Shown: positions 6,176-6,871 of the stretch, piece by piece | How positions within the stretch are numbered: position 1 is the first letter of the stretch | How the letters are laid out: the number at the start of each line of letters is the position of its first letter | Notes under the pieces: model-generated | Told to the model about the DNA's origin: nothing | The model's input: only the letters and a program-made list of their open reading frames with translations | The model's database searches: none | DNA from: an uncultured Clostridia bacterium | Lineage (GTDB): Bacteria; Bacillota; Clostridia; TANB77; CAG-508 | Length of the DNA: 6,871 nt | Direction: 5' to 3' | NCBI GenBank assembly: GCA_934167685.1 | Contig: CAKPLQ010000054.1 | Span: 1 to 6,871, forward strand | Position numbers and translations under genes: made by a program

Positions 6176-6204
6176 AAAATAAGAGCATTGGCTCTTATTT
6201 TTTT
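6174..6204 (+). terminator. intrinsic terminator after the xPEPV-repeat protein gene
   Basis: AAGAGC (6181-6186) pairs with GCTCTT (6191-6196) around the loop ATTG. The stem is lengthened by the A-run 6174-6180 against the T-run 6197-6203, and ends in seven T residues (6198-6204). The TAA stop at 6173-6175 overlaps the base of the stem. A-run and T-run flank both sides, so it could act in both directions, although no minus-strand gene is seen to need it. Confidence 0.93.
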
Positions 6205-6214
6205 GCTAAAACTA

Positions 6215-6243
6215 TTGCAATTTTAAGAAAACAATAATAAAAT
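6215..6243 (+). promoter_or_regulatory. putative sigma-A promoter for plsX
   Basis: TTGCAA (6215-6220) and TAAAAT (6238-6243) are 17 nt apart, the same hexamer type and spacing as proposed for tuf. It lies just after the preceding terminator, which supports independent transcription of plsX. The remaining leader (about 6250-6304) shows no strong hairpin and no copy of the known FapR operator motif (TTAGTACCTAGTCTAA). Confidence 0.55.
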
Positions 6244-6304
6244 AGAAACATCACGAATAATCATAAATATAAATAAGACCAAAAGAAAGGGAATGAGGCA
6301 AGAC

Positions 6305-6871
6305 ATGAATATATTGTTAGATGCAATGGGTGGAGATAATGCCCCAGATGCAAATATAAAAGGAGCATTAAAAGCTATAAATCAAGTAAAAGCAGAAGTA
6401 ACATTAATAGGAAAAGAAGATATCATCAGAAGTAAAATAAAAGAATTTACAGGAAAAGAAGTAGAAGAAATATCTACAAGATTAAAAATAAGAAATGCAA
6501 CAGAAACAATAGAAATGGAAGAACAGCCAACAGTAGCAATAAAACATAAAAAAGATTCGTCAATGGTAGTAGGTTTTAAAATGCTAAAAGAAGGAAAAGG
6601 GGATGTATTTATTTCTGCCGGAAATTCAGGTGCCTTATTAGCAGGGGCTACTTTACTTGTAGGAAGAATAAAAGGAATAGATAGACCAGCATTAGCAGGA
6701 ATATTACCTGCATATAAAAGCCAATTATTACTTATAGATTCTGGTTCAAATACGAACTGTAAGCCAATTAATTTATTACAATTTGCCCAAATGTCAACAA
6801 TATATTTAAGAAACACATTTGGAATAGAGCATCCTGCAATTGGTTTATTAAATATAGGAACGGAAGAGACT
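6305..6871 (+). CDS. plsX: phosphate acyltransferase PlsX, N-terminal 189 residues (3' end outside window)
   Basis: PlsX converts fatty acyl-ACP and phosphate to acyl-phosphate, the donor for PlsY in the first step of phosphatidic acid synthesis in most Gram-positive bacteria. It acts as a peripheral protein at the inner face of the membrane. The frame opens with MNILLDAMGGDNAPDANIKG; DAMGGDNAP (6-14) is the family hallmark. Further signatures are SAGNSGALLAG (104-114), VGRIKGIDRPAL (119-130), NCKP (151-154) and GLLNIGTEE (180-188). About 190 of the usual roughly 330 residues are present; the frame is open at the window edge. TGAGG at 6294-6298 lies 6 nt before ATG 6305. An in-frame ATG at 6293 is possible, but it has poor ribosome-site spacing and would add MRQD to the usual N-terminus. 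A terminator precedes it, so it probably begins a fatty acid/phospholipid operon to the right. Confidence 0.96.
   Translation, partial: MNILLDAMGGDNAPDANIKGALKAINQVKAEVTLIGKEDIIRSKIKEFTGKEVEEISTRLKIRNATETIEMEEQPTVAIKHKKDSSMVVGFKMLKEGKGDVFISAGNSGALLAGATLLVGRIKGIDRPALAGILPAYKSQLLLIDSGSNTNCKPINLLQFAQMSTIYLRNTFGIEHPAIGLLNIGTEET

Noticed and set aside
6382..6816. 144-codon minus-strand frame opposite plsX
   Set aside because: It is antisense to clearly conserved PlsX sequence, with no initiation signals.

Overview
The window is AT-rich DNA from a low-GC Gram-positive bacterium, most likely a member of the Clostridia. The evidence is strong AGGAGG-type ribosome sites, heavy use of AGA and other A/T-ending codons, TAA stops throughout, TGG for Trp, and a clostridial-looking EF-G (AKGGVQPQTETVWRQAD, NKMDIVGANF). 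A gut Clostridia lineage is plausible, but a species cannot be named from the sequence alone.

Positions 1-4361 hold the 3' part of the streptomycin (str) operon: the end of rpsL (S12), rpsG (S7), fusA (EF-G) and tuf (EF-Tu), all on the + strand. A 274-nt gap separates rpsL from rpsG. It contains a large imperfect palindrome (124-250) and, after it, a leader with two small hairpins just before the GTG start of rpsG. rpsG and fusA are 29 nt apart and look co-transcribed. tuf has its own promoter and a hairpin-bearing leader in the 133-nt fusA-tuf gap, and ends at a clear intrinsic terminator (4331-4361).

Positions 4420-6204 form a self-contained single-gene unit. It has a perfect-consensus extended -10 promoter, an unrecognised 561-residue protein and its own intrinsic terminator. 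The protein has a charged coiled-coil-like N-terminal half, 15 tandem copies of a pentapeptide xPEPV, a disordered linker, a compact C-terminal region with a Trp/Asn/Arg-rich motif, and a charged tail. No signal peptide or membrane segment is visible, so it is probably cytoplasmic. It is the least explained gene here.

From about 6215 a third unit begins, with a promoter of the same type as that of tuf and the 5' 189 codons of plsX (phosphate acyltransferase of phospholipid synthesis), which runs off the right edge. The window therefore joins translation genes to a lipid-synthesis locus, with an independent gene of unknown function between them.

The two items most worth following up are the palindrome between rpsL and rpsG, whose mismatches nearly all become G-U pairs if the minus strand is transcribed, and the orphan xPEPV-repeat protein.
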